A stretch of 40,877 nucleotides of DNA from a virus. This document shows, in pieces, positions 8,199 through 18,860 of the stretch. The stretch lies in the IMG/VR virus record IMGVR_UViG_3300025896_000055, positions 1 through 40,877 of that record; one strand, given 5' to 3'. The position numbers and the translations under genes were made by a program. Numbering within the stretch: position 1 is the stretch's first letter; each line of letters opens with the position of its first letter. The notes under the pieces were generated by a model. The model was not told the DNA's origin. It made no database searches and was given only the letters and a program-made list of their open reading frames with translations.

Positions 8199-11100
8199 TT
8201 ATGGATTGCGCAGATTTCCTAAGAGGCTTTCCTGAATCTGCGGTGCGACATTCTGAATGATTCCAGGAATGCCCTGCGTTACTGCGTTCTCAATCCCTTG
8301 GTTTAGATTAATATCTTGACCAAGGTTATTTCCTACATTAAGTACCCTTCCAGCTTGACCAGGAAGAGATCCATTCCATACGGTATCCTTAACCGTATTC
8401 AGCGAGTTGGAGAGATTATTTAGGGTCACATCCTGCCCAGCAAAACCAGGCTGAATTATATTCTGTCGGAGCGCAGTGGTGAATCCAAAGCCCATATCTT
8501 CAGCACCTGTTGGGAGCAAGCTACCCATCAAGAGCATCGCTGGCTCAGAGTTGAGAAGTTGACCAAGGAAGCCACTATTTGTATTTGCCTGATCGTTCAT
8601 ATACTCAGCAACCTGCTGATATTTAACATATCCCCAGCCTGGCATTACGATTCCACGAGGTCCAGGTGTCAAGAAGAGCATCTTCATCATTGATGGGATG
8701 GCTTTCTGCGTCATATAAGAGTATGGATAAAGAGCAAGGAATGGGTGGTTAATGCTTCGCTCAAACCAAGAGCGATAACTTGCAAAATACTGAGCCTGAT
8801 CTGCGGCCCTAGAGCCACGCTCAATTGCAATCTCATATGCGCCAACAACAGCGTTAGCGATCTCATTAGATAGCCGTGTCGCCTCTTGTGCTGCAGCCTG
8901 CTTAGTCATTCCCCTAGTCTTAACCAGTGACTCAGCAATGCCATCTCGGATAGCTTCTCCAGTAAGTGTTCGTGCAACTCCACCTTGGCGAGCAATAAGC
9001 TCCTTCATTAGTGCAGGTTCTGACTGCATAATCATTTCTCCAAGGACAAGTTCCATAACGTCATCTGCCTTGGTGACACCATAGTGGATAGCAAGCTCGT
9101 TAAAAATATCTGGTCGAGCCTTGTTGAGGAGTTCAATAACTTGACCAGCAGCGTATCGGTCGGCCATCATATCTCGTGCCGCCTGCTTTACGATCCTGAC
9201 GTGGTCAATGCTCTTGGCATTCTTCAGCTCCGTGCGAAGCCTCTGAATGATCCTACCTGCACTATTCCTGAATCCTGGAGCCTGCTCAGCAATTGTTGCC
9301 ACTGCTTCAGTCCTACGACGAAGATGATATACCATTCCGTCTGCGAACTCGCTTGTGAAGTTTGCTCGGTCGCGCATATTGCGCAGCAAAACAGTCCCAA
9401 CATTCTCATTCGCAAACTGATCTGAAACCTTCTTCCAGATGTTATTTGCAACAAGCTGGAACTGTGTCTCAATACGTTCAAGAATAAGGTTGAAGTATGG
9501 GTTTAACCTACCAAACCTAGATTCTCCCCAGATAATATCCGTCATAATAGTTATTGCTGGGGCAATTGCCTTGACCCTTCCAGTGAATCCACTGGTTAGT
9601 CCAGCAACTCTGTAGTCACCAGCAGCAGCAGAAATTATCTCCTTAATAGGAGTCGATCCGCTCTCAACAAGTCGACGGTACTCTGTTGGCGTCATACTAT
9701 TTGAGAAGATTTCTTCAACAATGCTGTTCTCTAGGAAGAGTGACTGTGGACGCTTATTAAGTTCCGCAGCCTTTGAGTTAACGTTAGAAAGAATCTCCCT
9801 TGCCTTGCGCACTGAGATACCAGTCTTGCCAACAAGTGAAGTGATGAACCGTTCCGTTGTGTTTGCCCGAGTTGTTTCTGATCCATACTTACGGGTAAAC
9901 ATATCCATAATCGATTCTAGTCGGCTGGGTTTAAGATTGATTCCTTCAAGTCCCTTGTCAAGCTTTGCAATATCAGTCACATCGAGGGTATCAACAAATG
10001 GTAGAAGTACGTTCTGCCACGCCTCACCTCCGTCACTAAGATGACGAAGTGTGCTTGCCTCGACGACTCCGCTCTTTGGTGCAAATCCCAGTCGATAGTC
10101 AGCCTGCGTAAGCTCATCAATATAATCGAGAAGATCCTTAAATACTTTTTCTGTCTTTGCTAGTCTGGTGATGATATTTAGTTCATCAGAAGTAATAGAC
10201 TGAACAGCATTTCCCTTTGCTGCCTTTACCCACTTAAATACATCGTCATAACCGTACTGACCAGCAAGCTTTTGAGCCTCAGATCCAATGCCTTCTGGTA
10301 CGGTCTTAGGAGCAAAGTTTGCAGAGGCATCATCAAACTTATAGACAACTTCATCAGCAAGGTTCTTCATTCCTTCTCGCGCAGCAGCAGCGGCAGCATC
10401 ATCCCCAGCCTCAATGGCCGCAGCTTCAGCAGCACGAAGTTCCGCTACTTTCTTTTCGATAACGGAAATATCTGCCTCTGTCAAGGTTCTTGCAGAGATG
10501 AGTGTCACACGACCAAACTTCTCGTTTGCCTTGTCCCCAAGCTCCTGAATCCTCTCGGCAATCTTGGCGCGGATAAGAGCAAGTCCTTCAACACGCCGTC
10601 CATAGTTTGCAGAACGGGCAATAGAAAGCGCATCAGCCAAACTATTAATATCCGCAGAATGCTTCTTCACAAGAGTAATGGCTGCCTGAACGGCATCCTT
10701 TTGCTGCATACCAAATCCATTGACAAGGTCTTTGATTAGTCCAGACGCAGCATTCTCAATGCTTTCCCCGCGGCCTACTGCGGCAATGATCCCCTGTGCC
10801 ACTGGAACCTGTTCAATCTTGGCATCGCTAAAGATCTTTGTTGCCTGCTCTGCGCCAATGCGAGCGTCTAGGTGTTCTCGAATCATTGAGGTTGCGCGCA
10901 TTGCTCCAGCCCGATCACGAACGTACCAGTTATTGTGACCCTTCGCAAAGTCTGATATAAAGTTTTGGACAGCCTCTGTTCGCAGGAGTTCATCGGCACG
11001 GGTTCCATTCTTAATCTCTGGACGAATAAGGTTAAGGAACTCATTCTGCTTCTCTGGGGCAATCCCAGACTTAGTCATAATCTCGCCAATGCTGACGGTC

Positions 11101-12284
11101 TGCTGTTCAAGCTTCTCAGTAAGGATTGATGCGTTATCCGCACCACCCCTAATCAATCCCTCAAAGTACGATACTGTACTCTTGGCAAGATTATCTGAAT
11201 TCATTCTTCGGATGCTTGATACAGCCCGAACGACACCAGAACGAACAGCTCCAGCAGCAGTAATTGCTACGTTCCTAAGACCTCGCTCTGCGTTGGCCCT
11301 GCCACCACCGCTAAAGAGTGTGACGGTATCAAGAACATCGTTAACAATCTTTGGAGGATGAACTCTCCAAATGGCACGGGTAATCTCTGTGGCATACTTT
11401 GGCGCAAGAAGACCCATCTTCCCCTTAAGCGCACCAACGGTCTGGTCATAAACCTTTCCAGCCCATCCCCACTTTTCAATGAATTGGCTTGCCTCAGTAA
11501 GTTTTGTCACTTCCTCAAGTCGTCCGCCAGCCTTAGCTGCCGCAATAGCAGCATCTGATGATGCAGCAATGAACTTAGTGAACTCAGATGCCTTTGCCCC
11601 AATAGCTAGGGCCTTGCCAGCACCTGGAGCAATAAGATTAATTGGGTCAATAACTAGAGACCACAGGAAGTTCTGTGCGCCGTCTGGAGTAAATGCTGCA
11701 TTTGATTCAACAAGTTTAAGTGCAGCCTCTTCAATAGATGCACCATTCTGCACAGCCTTAATTGCTGCCGCTTCTGGGGCTGGGAAGATTCGGATGAAGT
11801 CATTCGAAGAACCCTTGGCGTAACTCTGAAGTCGGGCCTTAGCAACCTCATTCTGGACAAATTGACCAGGTGCAGATAGAGCATCAAGACCCCACTTGAG
11901 TGGAGTTCCGACAGTCTCTAGCGCACCGACCGTTGCCTGGGCTAGATTAGAATCTCCAACCTTAAACCCCTCTGCCGCTCGAACGACAGTACCAAGTGTT
12001 GCGTCAAGAATTCCGCCAGTAAATCCAATGAGTGGCTTAGTAATACCACCGATAATTGGAAGGTTTTCTGCCAGGGATACAATTCCCTTACCCATTCCAA
12101 TAAATCCAGCAGTAAGATTCCCAGCGGACTTAAGCGCAGATCCGCCAAGGTCAGAAACCCCAACAGAAACCTTACCTATGTCTGTATTTACACTTCCAGA
12201 AACAGAGCTAGAAGCATACGGAATAGGATTAGCTGATCCGCTACTAGATGTACCAGAAAGGTTTGATAGATTAATATCAGACAT
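8199..12284 (-). CDS. Very large putative virion protein (1361 aa)
   Basis: A 1361-aa protein without a recognised enzyme domain. Residues about 1-45 are Ser/Gly/Asn-rich. Residues about 50-110 hold several Gly/Ile/Leu-rich hydrophobic helices (GFIGMGKGIVSLAENLPIIG) that could insert in a membrane. The rest is mostly alpha-helical and Ala/Glu/Arg-rich, with another hydrophobic region near 1210-1250. Its place between portal-917 aa and scaffold-capsid is unusual for a tape-measure protein and fits an internal head or DNA-ejection protein; either is possible. The TAATG start is coupled to the 917-aa gene. The stop is 52 bases before the scaffold gene, with an AT-rich spacer. Confidence 0.55.
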   Translation of the reverse strand: MSDINLSNLSGTSSSGSANPIPYASSSVSGSVNTDIGKVSVGVSDLGGSALKSAGNLTAGFIGMGKGIVSLAENLPIIGGITKPLIGFTGGILDATLGTVVRAAEGFKVGDSNLAQATVGALETVGTPLKWGLDALSAPGQFVQNEVAKARLQSYAKGSSNDFIRIFPAPEAAAIKAVQNGASIEEAALKLVESNAAFTPDGAQNFLWSLVIDPINLIAPGAGKALAIGAKASEFTKFIAASSDAAIAAAKAGGRLEEVTKLTEASQFIEKWGWAGKVYDQTVGALKGKMGLLAPKYATEITRAIWRVHPPKIVNDVLDTVTLFSGGGRANAERGLRNVAITAAGAVRSGVVRAVSSIRRMNSDNLAKSTVSYFEGLIRGGADNASILTEKLEQQTVSIGEIMTKSGIAPEKQNEFLNLIRPEIKNGTRADELLRTEAVQNFISDFAKGHNNWYVRDRAGAMRATSMIREHLDARIGAEQATKIFSDAKIEQVPVAQGIIAAVGRGESIENAASGLIKDLVNGFGMQQKDAVQAAITLVKKHSADINSLADALSIARSANYGRRVEGLALIRAKIAERIQELGDKANEKFGRVTLISARTLTEADISVIEKKVAELRAAEAAAIEAGDDAAAAAAREGMKNLADEVVYKFDDASANFAPKTVPEGIGSEAQKLAGQYGYDDVFKWVKAAKGNAVQSITSDELNIITRLAKTEKVFKDLLDYIDELTQADYRLGFAPKSGVVEASTLRHLSDGGEAWQNVLLPFVDTLDVTDIAKLDKGLEGINLKPSRLESIMDMFTRKYGSETTRANTTERFITSLVGKTGISVRKAREILSNVNSKAAELNKRPQSLFLENSIVEEIFSNSMTPTEYRRLVESGSTPIKEIISAAAGDYRVAGLTSGFTGRVKAIAPAITIMTDIIWGESRFGRLNPYFNLILERIETQFQLVANNIWKKVSDQFANENVGTVLLRNMRDRANFTSEFADGMVYHLRRRTEAVATIAEQAPGFRNSAGRIIQRLRTELKNAKSIDHVRIVKQAARDMMADRYAAGQVIELLNKARPDIFNELAIHYGVTKADDVMELVLGEMIMQSEPALMKELIARQGGVARTLTGEAIRDGIAESLVKTRGMTKQAAAQEATRLSNEIANAVVGAYEIAIERGSRAADQAQYFASYRSWFERSINHPFLALYPYSYMTQKAIPSMMKMLFLTPGPRGIVMPGWGYVKYQQVAEYMNDQANTNSGFLGQLLNSEPAMLLMGSLLPTGAEDMGFGFTTALRQNIIQPGFAGQDVTLNNLSNSLNTVKDTVWNGSLPGQAGRVLNVGNNLGQDINLNQGIENAVTQGIPGIIQNVAPQIQESLLGNLRNP

Positions 12285-15037
12285 TAACGTCCACCGCCGC
12301 CCTTGCCAGCAAAGACCATTGCATCAAATACTGGCGCAGCCTTTGGTGTTGATGTCATTACCGCTCCAAATCCTGGTGCGCCAACAATCTTAATTGCTGA
12401 CGGCTTTACTGCCAAAGGAATAGGAGCAACTGGCTTTGGCGCAGTTGCCTGAAGTCCAAGATAACTTGATCCCATCTGCTGCGGAGCAACAGGGGTTGTA
12501 TTCATATTCCTAAAGAATGTTCCACCTGGAGCCTGGCCATATCCACTGCGTTCGTAGGCACTGACTTGCGGTGCAGCAGCAGCAAGACCGCGAGCGTTAT
12601 CCGCGGCCTTCTGTTCCTGTGATCGCATATCAATTGTTGGCTGCGAGACGCCATTGATAAGCGTCTCACCAATTGCCCCAACGGTAAGCGCAGCACCACG
12701 AAGTGCTACAAGTGGAAGACTTAGTGTTTTGGTTAGAGGATCTTGACCGCTCCACCAATTTGACAACTGTCCAGCAGTATTTAGGAAGCCGTTTTCTCGC
12801 TGCGCATTAGCCTCGATAGGCTGCCACACGTTAGGAGAAACTTCCCTGTACGTAGGAGTCTCAAGTTGCGTCTTTAGGAAGTTGGAATAGTCTGCATTTC
12901 CAGATAGCTCCTGAATCTTGGAACGCTTTTCTAAATCCTTTGGATCAGTTGGAGTTGCCTGCAGCGCAGCAAGGGCCTTATCTTCTGCTGGGGCAACAAG
13001 AATATCATAAAGCTGTCCACTATTAAGAGAGTCTCCAAGGAGGATGTCCCTGAGAGCAGGATCGTATACCCCAAGAGCAATCTGTTCTGCGATTAGTCCG
13101 CTTGCCACCTTGAGATCATCTACATTTGCAAGGGCAGCATTTGGATCGGTGCTATCATATTTTCCGTCAATAATAAGTCCAGACTCTACGTCACGATATA
13201 CAATTCTAGATGCGAGTTCAAGCTTCTTGCTTGGTGTGTCTACTGTTGCATTGATGATATATCCGCCAGATCCAATTGGGCTGAACGCATCCTTGGCATA
13301 CTGAATTCCAGCAAGATCAACAAAGATCTGCTCTCCAGTCTCTGGATTGAATACTGAACGATACCCGCTATCTGATGTTTTTCCATTGGCATCAATAGAG
13401 ATAATTGGCTTTGCATCTATTGTACGTACTTCAGATACAAGTTGTCCCTCACCAAGTTTGGTGACGGATACATAGGTGAATTTTCCATTCTTTAGTCCGA
13501 GAGCAGTTCCTGGAGTTGGGTCCCACATCTGAGTCTGGGAGTTCCAAACGTTAGTTAGTTCGCCAGACTTGAGTTGGTCACCAATAACCCCAACCTGAGC
13601 AATCGTTGAAAGCCTGGTGCTGACTGCATCAAGATCAGACTGGCTTGTAATCCCAGCACCAGAGACCGTCTGCATACCCTGAACATATCCACCAGCAAGA
13701 GAGACTGCCTGATTGGCAACAAGCGTACGTTGGTATGGTGTGAGCATCCCAGCACCAGCATCGCTCAATGGGTTAGAATTTAGCTTGCCGTAATATGAGT
13801 CATCCCCTCGAAGGAACTTAGCATACTCGCCATCAAGATACTTTAGGAGTTGACCGTCTCCCTTTGCGTCCGACCTATTCTTCTGCCAAATATCATCAAC
13901 AGTCTTGATTGTCCTCCAGGCCGTTGAGGTTCCAGCGTTATGTTCTGCTGCATTCCAATATACTGCCTCTTTGCTACCAGAGCGTGCAGCGATATTTGTA
14001 CCAGTTGCAAGTAGATCGCCAAAGTAGGTAATCATTGCCTCGCCGCCGTCCTGGCCAGTTGCCTTCTTAATGAATGCAGGAATCTCTAGGTTTCCAGCAT
14101 CGATTGCGTTTGCATACTTCTGAAGCCACTCTGGGTGGATAGCAATTTCCTTAAGCAGGTCTGTCGTGCTTTGTCCTTCTCCTGGCCAGAATGAACCAGC
14201 GTCACCAGCATACTGTGCCTTAATCTGCTTCCAGATTCCAGCAAGTTCATTAGATGTATTTGTTAGCTTGACATTGCCAGGACCACCGCCAGCGGATAGC
14301 CCAGATGCTGCTGCCGCAAGGGCATCAAGATAGGTAGTATTTCCCTTAGTGAGGCCAGAGGAAAGCAATCCCTGGGCGAAGCTTTTTGCCCAAGAAGCAT
14401 ATCCAGATGCTGAAAGCTTGCCAATAGCAACAAGGTCTCGCTTCTTGTTATTCATAACTTCCCACTCAGATGCGAATGAATCAACAAGAATAGAGCTGCG
14501 CATTGGGTCCAATGGATCGAGGGAGCTGATGACATCGTCTACCATCGTGCGATATGTCGCCGCATTGATAATTCCGCCACGAAGATCATTGCTTCTAAAC
14601 GAGATGAAGTTCTGCGCCACGTTGCTAATGGCCTCATTATAGGTAGCGAGATGGTCCTGGTTTGTTGAGTCTTGCGCACGACCCTTTAGGAATGACATTA
14701 CTTCAGCAAAATTAGCGCCCTTGCTAGACTTGAACTCTGAAATGATATTACCATACTGATTGCTAATATCAACATTATTAGCCTGTTCAATCTTTTGCTG
14801 AACAAGGTTCCACTCACTAGTACCCTGATCAATCCCAGCAACGCTTGTATAGTTATTGTAGAATGCAATAACGTCAGCCATCGTTGGAATAGCTCCATTG
14901 TACTGAAGTCCGCCATAGAACGCATCCATCAGAGCCTTCTCGTCAGTTGCCCACTGCTGCTGCACAAGCGAGCGGATAGCGTCAGATAGGTTAGATGCTC
15001 CTGTTGCTGCTCGACCGAACTGTCCTTGTCGTGCCAT
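12284..15037 (-). CDS. Large putative virion protein (917 aa) with MARQGQFG start
   Basis: A 917-aa protein of unknown function. It is helix-rich in the N-terminal two-thirds (for example SLVQQQWATDEKALMDAFYG), with a Pro/Ala/Gly-rich low-complexity end (about 830-917, finishing GKGGGGR). The N-terminal MARQGQFG resembles MARKGRFG of the 252-aa protein at 20113-20871, suggesting a shared signal. Between portal and the 1361-aa gene, coupled to both by TAATG, it is probably a structural or ejection protein made in stoichiometric amounts with them. No catalytic motif was found. Confidence 0.5.
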   Translation of the reverse strand: MARQGQFGRAATGASNLSDAIRSLVQQQWATDEKALMDAFYGGLQYNGAIPTMADVIAFYNNYTSVAGIDQGTSEWNLVQQKIEQANNVDISNQYGNIISEFKSSKGANFAEVMSFLKGRAQDSTNQDHLATYNEAISNVAQNFISFRSNDLRGGIINAATYRTMVDDVISSLDPLDPMRSSILVDSFASEWEVMNNKKRDLVAIGKLSASGYASWAKSFAQGLLSSGLTKGNTTYLDALAAAASGLSAGGGPGNVKLTNTSNELAGIWKQIKAQYAGDAGSFWPGEGQSTTDLLKEIAIHPEWLQKYANAIDAGNLEIPAFIKKATGQDGGEAMITYFGDLLATGTNIAARSGSKEAVYWNAAEHNAGTSTAWRTIKTVDDIWQKNRSDAKGDGQLLKYLDGEYAKFLRGDDSYYGKLNSNPLSDAGAGMLTPYQRTLVANQAVSLAGGYVQGMQTVSGAGITSQSDLDAVSTRLSTIAQVGVIGDQLKSGELTNVWNSQTQMWDPTPGTALGLKNGKFTYVSVTKLGEGQLVSEVRTIDAKPIISIDANGKTSDSGYRSVFNPETGEQIFVDLAGIQYAKDAFSPIGSGGYIINATVDTPSKKLELASRIVYRDVESGLIIDGKYDSTDPNAALANVDDLKVASGLIAEQIALGVYDPALRDILLGDSLNSGQLYDILVAPAEDKALAALQATPTDPKDLEKRSKIQELSGNADYSNFLKTQLETPTYREVSPNVWQPIEANAQRENGFLNTAGQLSNWWSGQDPLTKTLSLPLVALRGAALTVGAIGETLINGVSQPTIDMRSQEQKAADNARGLAAAAPQVSAYERSGYGQAPGGTFFRNMNTTPVAPQQMGSSYLGLQATAPKPVAPIPLAVKPSAIKIVGAPGFGAVMTSTPKAAPVFDAMVFAGKGGGGR

Positions 15038-17361
15038 TATGCAGGTACCTCATTGGTCGCGGTTGGTGCTGGAACCAAGTTCTCCGCTCCTGGGGCCATA
15101 GCGTTCGCCGCATTGGCATCAGGTGGAAGCTGTGCTTGGTTCTCAGGCTGGTTCAATGACTGCGACCCTGGAACTCCTGGGTTAAGTGTTCGCTGGGCGT
15201 TTGCTGCCTGCGCCTGAGCGCCTGCCATCTGCGCCTGTAGCTGCTGCTGCTGCGCCTGCTGTGCAGCCTGCTGGTCAGCCATATTCATCTGCTTAAATGT
15301 CCCAATGACGTTAGCCATCGTTGCAACAGAGGCTGGGTTGAGCGTGGCGTCGGTTTGCTCATCACGGATGAGTTCCTTCTCGCCAATCGGATCTTCCACG
15401 CCCACGCGGTCCATCGCACGTTCAGCCGACCAGAGTCGGTTCTGTACGAGGTTGATCGCGGTGCTGGCAAGTTCCAGTGTGTCTCGTGGTGTAAGCTCAG
15501 GGGCAACGATCTCAATGCGGTATTCGCCAGCAATGAGGGACTTGACGCCTGGCTCCTTGGCCTCCCAGATGCGTGCGCACATCTCCCAGACCTGCTTCAT
15601 CCACGAATAGAAGACCTTGCGCTTAGGGGCAAGGCGCGACTCGTAGTTTGCAATGAGGGCGGCGATAGCGCGGGATGATCCAAGCACCTGTGCTGGGGCA
15701 AGTCCGAGGAGCAGGTCATTGAGTCCAGTCGCCACCGTCAACTCACGGTCAATGCGCTGGATGTACTGCTCAATCTGGAAGTTCGGGATGAACGGCTGGA
15801 TGGAACGAATCTCGTTGCCTGGTCCAGGGGCAGCCATTCGACCTGGCTTGGGTAGCGCGTTTGGTGGAATCTCGTCTGGCGCATCAGCACCAACCAACTG
15901 CCACATCTGCCCGCCGACGACGGACTGAATCATCTGCGCCATTGCAGTGATGCGCTCGTCCTTCTCGCGGAGGAGCTGCTCGGCATCGTAGAGCGCAGGC
16001 TTTCCGTATGGGCTACCTGGGATTTTGCCGTTAGGAAGGTGGATGTACGGGATCTTCCCGCCGTACTCTGGATGCGGGTCGTTCTTGACGAGCGTGTTGC
16101 CCACATAGATTGCGTTGTAGACGAGCGGCGCCTTGCCCTCGCCCTTTGGCACCTTGTACCAGTAGTCGTAGACTTCAATCTGCATCTGCTCGTAGGCGGT
16201 CTCGCGCTTAAGCGGGTTGCGCTCAAAGGCATTGGCCCAGACGTTTCCAATAGGGTCAGCGTGGTCGCCGTGGCTTGTGTACGGGAACCACTTCTCGCCC
16301 TGCTTTACTGGGATGACGTTGATGCCCCAGTCCTCCTGAATCGCCTGAGGTGACATACCATAGGTATAGAGCGCCCAGTCCATTCGGTTGTAGTCGCTGT
16401 TGCCGAAGCCGAGGTAGAGGTTCTCTGGTCGCTCGATAACGGTGACCTTTGGCACACGCTCAACTGGATCCCACCAGACCTTGGCAGCGGTGTGACCGTA
16501 CAACTCCTTGAGGAGCGCAGCCTGCTCGTGCTGAAGGTCCATATCGTTGGCTTCCCACCAACGGAAGTAGAGTTGCTCACGCATCTGTGCCATCTGACGG
16601 TCTTCCGTCTTCTGGCCAGTCGGAACATAGTTCACGATTGGTCGCACTGCCTGAATTGCGGCAGGGATCTGAACATAGGCGTGGTGAATGTTGACGGAGA
16701 CGTGGGCGCGACCAGCGAGTCGTGCGCTTGGGTCCTGTGACCAGTGGTCTGCACCACCGAGCGTCATCGTCTCTGGGTGGTAGAGGTTGTCCATACGGCG
16801 GAAGAGCGCCTTGAGGCGGTTCTGCTCTGGATCGACCAACTGCTTGCGACCAAGGATCTCCTGAAGCAAGACGAAGTCATCGTTCTGCTTTGGATCTTGT
16901 TCCTTGGCAACGAGCGAGGACTCAAGCATCTTCAGCGATGCGGCCTCTGTTTCTGTGAGCTTAGAGATGTCTGGCTGAATACGGAGGGTTCCACGTCCAC
17001 CACCAAGACCAGCCTTAAAGGCACCAGGAGCGCGAACGCTGCCCTTTGAGGTAGCATTCATCCCAACTGGGAAGTTGGCAACTGGAGCGCCACCGCTAAT
17101 CCCTACGTTTGGTGCGCCAGCAGGGGCACGGTTAGTGCCAGTGCCAGTGCTGTTCATCTTGACTGGAGCGTTAGCAAGTGGAGCAACACGTGGAAGTGGG
17201 GAGGCAATCTTCTCTCCACGGGCAAGTCGTCGTGCCTTGTCTAGCGCGGCGCCGATTGCTGCTACCTGCTCAGGTGTAGCGACATCGGGGTCGGTTGTAT
17301 ACTGACCTGGTACGCCTCGCGTACCCTCAAATGCCGCTGGGATCTTTCGTACCTTAGCCAT
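15037..17361 (-). CDS. Portal protein
   Basis: A 774-aa portal-like protein that would form the dodecameric DNA gate at one capsid vertex. A Gly/Pro/Asn-rich N-terminal extension (about 1-120) precedes a conserved portal core: HVSVNIHHAYVQIPAAIQAV, QLYFRWWEANDMDLQ, KVWWDPVERVPKVTVI, YIHLPNGKIPGSPYG, GLNDLLLGLAP and ALIANYESRLAPKRK. The C-terminus is Gln/Ala-rich (QQAQQQQLQAQMAGAQAQA), perhaps the barrel or crown. It follows large terminase directly. The ATG at 17361 overlaps the terminase TGA (TGATG); a TTG one codon earlier is possible. Confidence 0.8.
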   Translation of the reverse strand: MAKVRKIPAAFEGTRGVPGQYTTDPDVATPEQVAAIGAALDKARRLARGEKIASPLPRVAPLANAPVKMNSTGTGTNRAPAGAPNVGISGGAPVANFPVGMNATSKGSVRAPGAFKAGLGGGRGTLRIQPDISKLTETEAASLKMLESSLVAKEQDPKQNDDFVLLQEILGRKQLVDPEQNRLKALFRRMDNLYHPETMTLGGADHWSQDPSARLAGRAHVSVNIHHAYVQIPAAIQAVRPIVNYVPTGQKTEDRQMAQMREQLYFRWWEANDMDLQHEQAALLKELYGHTAAKVWWDPVERVPKVTVIERPENLYLGFGNSDYNRMDWALYTYGMSPQAIQEDWGINVIPVKQGEKWFPYTSHGDHADPIGNVWANAFERNPLKRETAYEQMQIEVYDYWYKVPKGEGKAPLVYNAIYVGNTLVKNDPHPEYGGKIPYIHLPNGKIPGSPYGKPALYDAEQLLREKDERITAMAQMIQSVVGGQMWQLVGADAPDEIPPNALPKPGRMAAPGPGNEIRSIQPFIPNFQIEQYIQRIDRELTVATGLNDLLLGLAPAQVLGSSRAIAALIANYESRLAPKRKVFYSWMKQVWEMCARIWEAKEPGVKSLIAGEYRIEIVAPELTPRDTLELASTAINLVQNRLWSAERAMDRVGVEDPIGEKELIRDEQTDATLNPASVATMANVIGTFKQMNMADQQAAQQAQQQQLQAQMAGAQAQAANAQRTLNPGVPGSQSLNQPENQAQLPPDANAANAMAPGAENLVPAPTATNEVPA

Positions 17362-18860
17362 CAATCACTCGCTCCATAATAGGTGAAGGTTGGATTCTCC
17401 AGTCCCTTCTCAGGATTACGCAATGCGTGTCGTACTGCGATTGCTAGTGCCATTACAGCATCTTGTTCAAGCTTCTTATCGTCCAGTTTATAGATCAGCA
17501 GTTGTCGCTTGAGTTCATCCCAAGGCCCACCCATTGGGAACTCAATCTGACCCTTGTCAATCACTGCCTTCAAGTCATTAAGAAGTTCTACCTTCTTAGA
17601 CTTAGTACCGCCGAAGTCAAATCCTCGGAGCGGTCTAATCATTGAGAACTCCTGCTGGAAGAGTCGTCCTCCAAGTCCAGTAGAGTCCACGATAGTGGTG
17701 CAGAATGCACCGTCTTGGCTGTAGAGGAGATGTCCCTCACGAACCATATTCACGACAGCGGAAATACTCTGCTTCCCGCCGCGCTTTCTAACACGCACAC
17801 CGCGCAACTTGCCGCGTTCTGTGATGTCTAGTGTGATGGCCCAGGTCGCGTCGTGTGAAATTCCTGGGTCTACTCCCTGAACATATCGGTGGCTCTTCGT
17901 TGGCTTCAGGTCATCTTCAAGCACCTTGTAGGATGCAAGGACGGACTGACTCCAGAAGAACGCATCGCGTGATTCAATAAAGAATCCGTCAATGTTCTGT
18001 GGAATAAGATATGCGGCTTGCTGGCGGACAACGTCATCAAAGTTGTCCTGCGTCAGACCGTAGCCAATGTTGTCGCGGGTGGAGAGTCGGAAGGAGATGA
18101 ACTTCTCATCCTTCGCTGGGTTCTCTGGGTTACCCCGTTCCCACAGCTCCGCGTAATCGTTGATGCCTTCGCTTGGTGTCCCAATGAAGTGGAGTGGTCC
18201 ACCAGTGGAGAGTCGTCGGAGGTTGAGTACCTCTTGGTAGATCATCACGAGATGCGGCTCAAACGCCGCTTCGTCAAATGAGACCCCGTTCATATCCTTA
18301 CCAAGGAGAGCCTTTGCTCGATCCTGTGTGGTGCGGAAGTGGATGCTTGCTCCACCGACCATTGGATTGAACTTTACCCAGGCATACTCACCGCGATACT
18401 TCTTCTGGGTATCTACGACCTTGCCGAGTTCCTTGATGATAGCACATCCGCGTCCACGTTGCGCTGGATGGGCGCCAGATAGGATGGTCTCAATCTCTCG
18501 GAAGACCAGCTCTGCGGTCTCCTGCTGGATTCCTACGTGGTACCACTCGTATGGGGTATCTAGCCACTTGCGGTAGGAGTCTGGATCGCCTGCTTGCGGG
18601 TTGGCTAGTCCTAGTTTATATAGCGCGTGGTGGAGACACACAACAGCCATAGCAAGAGTCTTTCCAGCACGGTTCCCTGCTGAGACAACGGTCGTGATGT
18701 ACCGTGGTCGATAACCCGTAGCGTCTCTCTCACTGCACGCCTTCCACCAGGCTACTTGCCCAGGATTTCCCTGAATACCCAACCAGCGAAGAGCAAAGAA
18801 TTCAATGTCCTCACGTCCGCGAGCAAGATCAATAGCGACATCATTTGTTAACTGCTTCAA
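17361..18860 (-). CDS. Terminase large subunit
   Basis: A 499-aa packaging motor: an ATPase that pumps DNA into the capsid fused to a nuclease that cuts it. The Walker A-like loop is SAGNRAGKT (residues 60-68) and the Walker B region is NGVSFDEAAFEP near residue 195. The C-terminal RNase H-like nuclease starts at GVDPGISHDATWAI (first acidic residue near 330), with FCTTIVDSTGLGG further on. Length is normal. The start appears to be TTG, overlapping the DUF6321 stop as TTGA, with GAGGAAG just upstream. Portal follows. The small subunit is not adjacent; the best candidate is at 21644. Confidence 0.88.
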   Translation of the reverse strand: MKQLTNDVAIDLARGREDIEFFALRWLGIQGNPGQVAWWKACSERDATGYRPRYITTVVSAGNRAGKTLAMAVVCLHHALYKLGLANPQAGDPDSYRKWLDTPYEWYHVGIQQETAELVFREIETILSGAHPAQRGRGCAIIKELGKVVDTQKKYRGEYAWVKFNPMVGGASIHFRTTQDRAKALLGKDMNGVSFDEAAFEPHLVMIYQEVLNLRRLSTGGPLHFIGTPSEGINDYAELWERGNPENPAKDEKFISFRLSTRDNIGYGLTQDNFDDVVRQQAAYLIPQNIDGFFIESRDAFFWSQSVLASYKVLEDDLKPTKSHRYVQGVDPGISHDATWAITLDITERGKLRGVRVRKRGGKQSISAVVNMVREGHLLYSQDGAFCTTIVDSTGLGGRLFQQEFSMIRPLRGFDFGGTKSKKVELLNDLKAVIDKGQIEFPMGGPWDELKRQLLIYKLDDKKLEQDAVMALAIAVRHALRNPEKGLENPTFTYYGASD

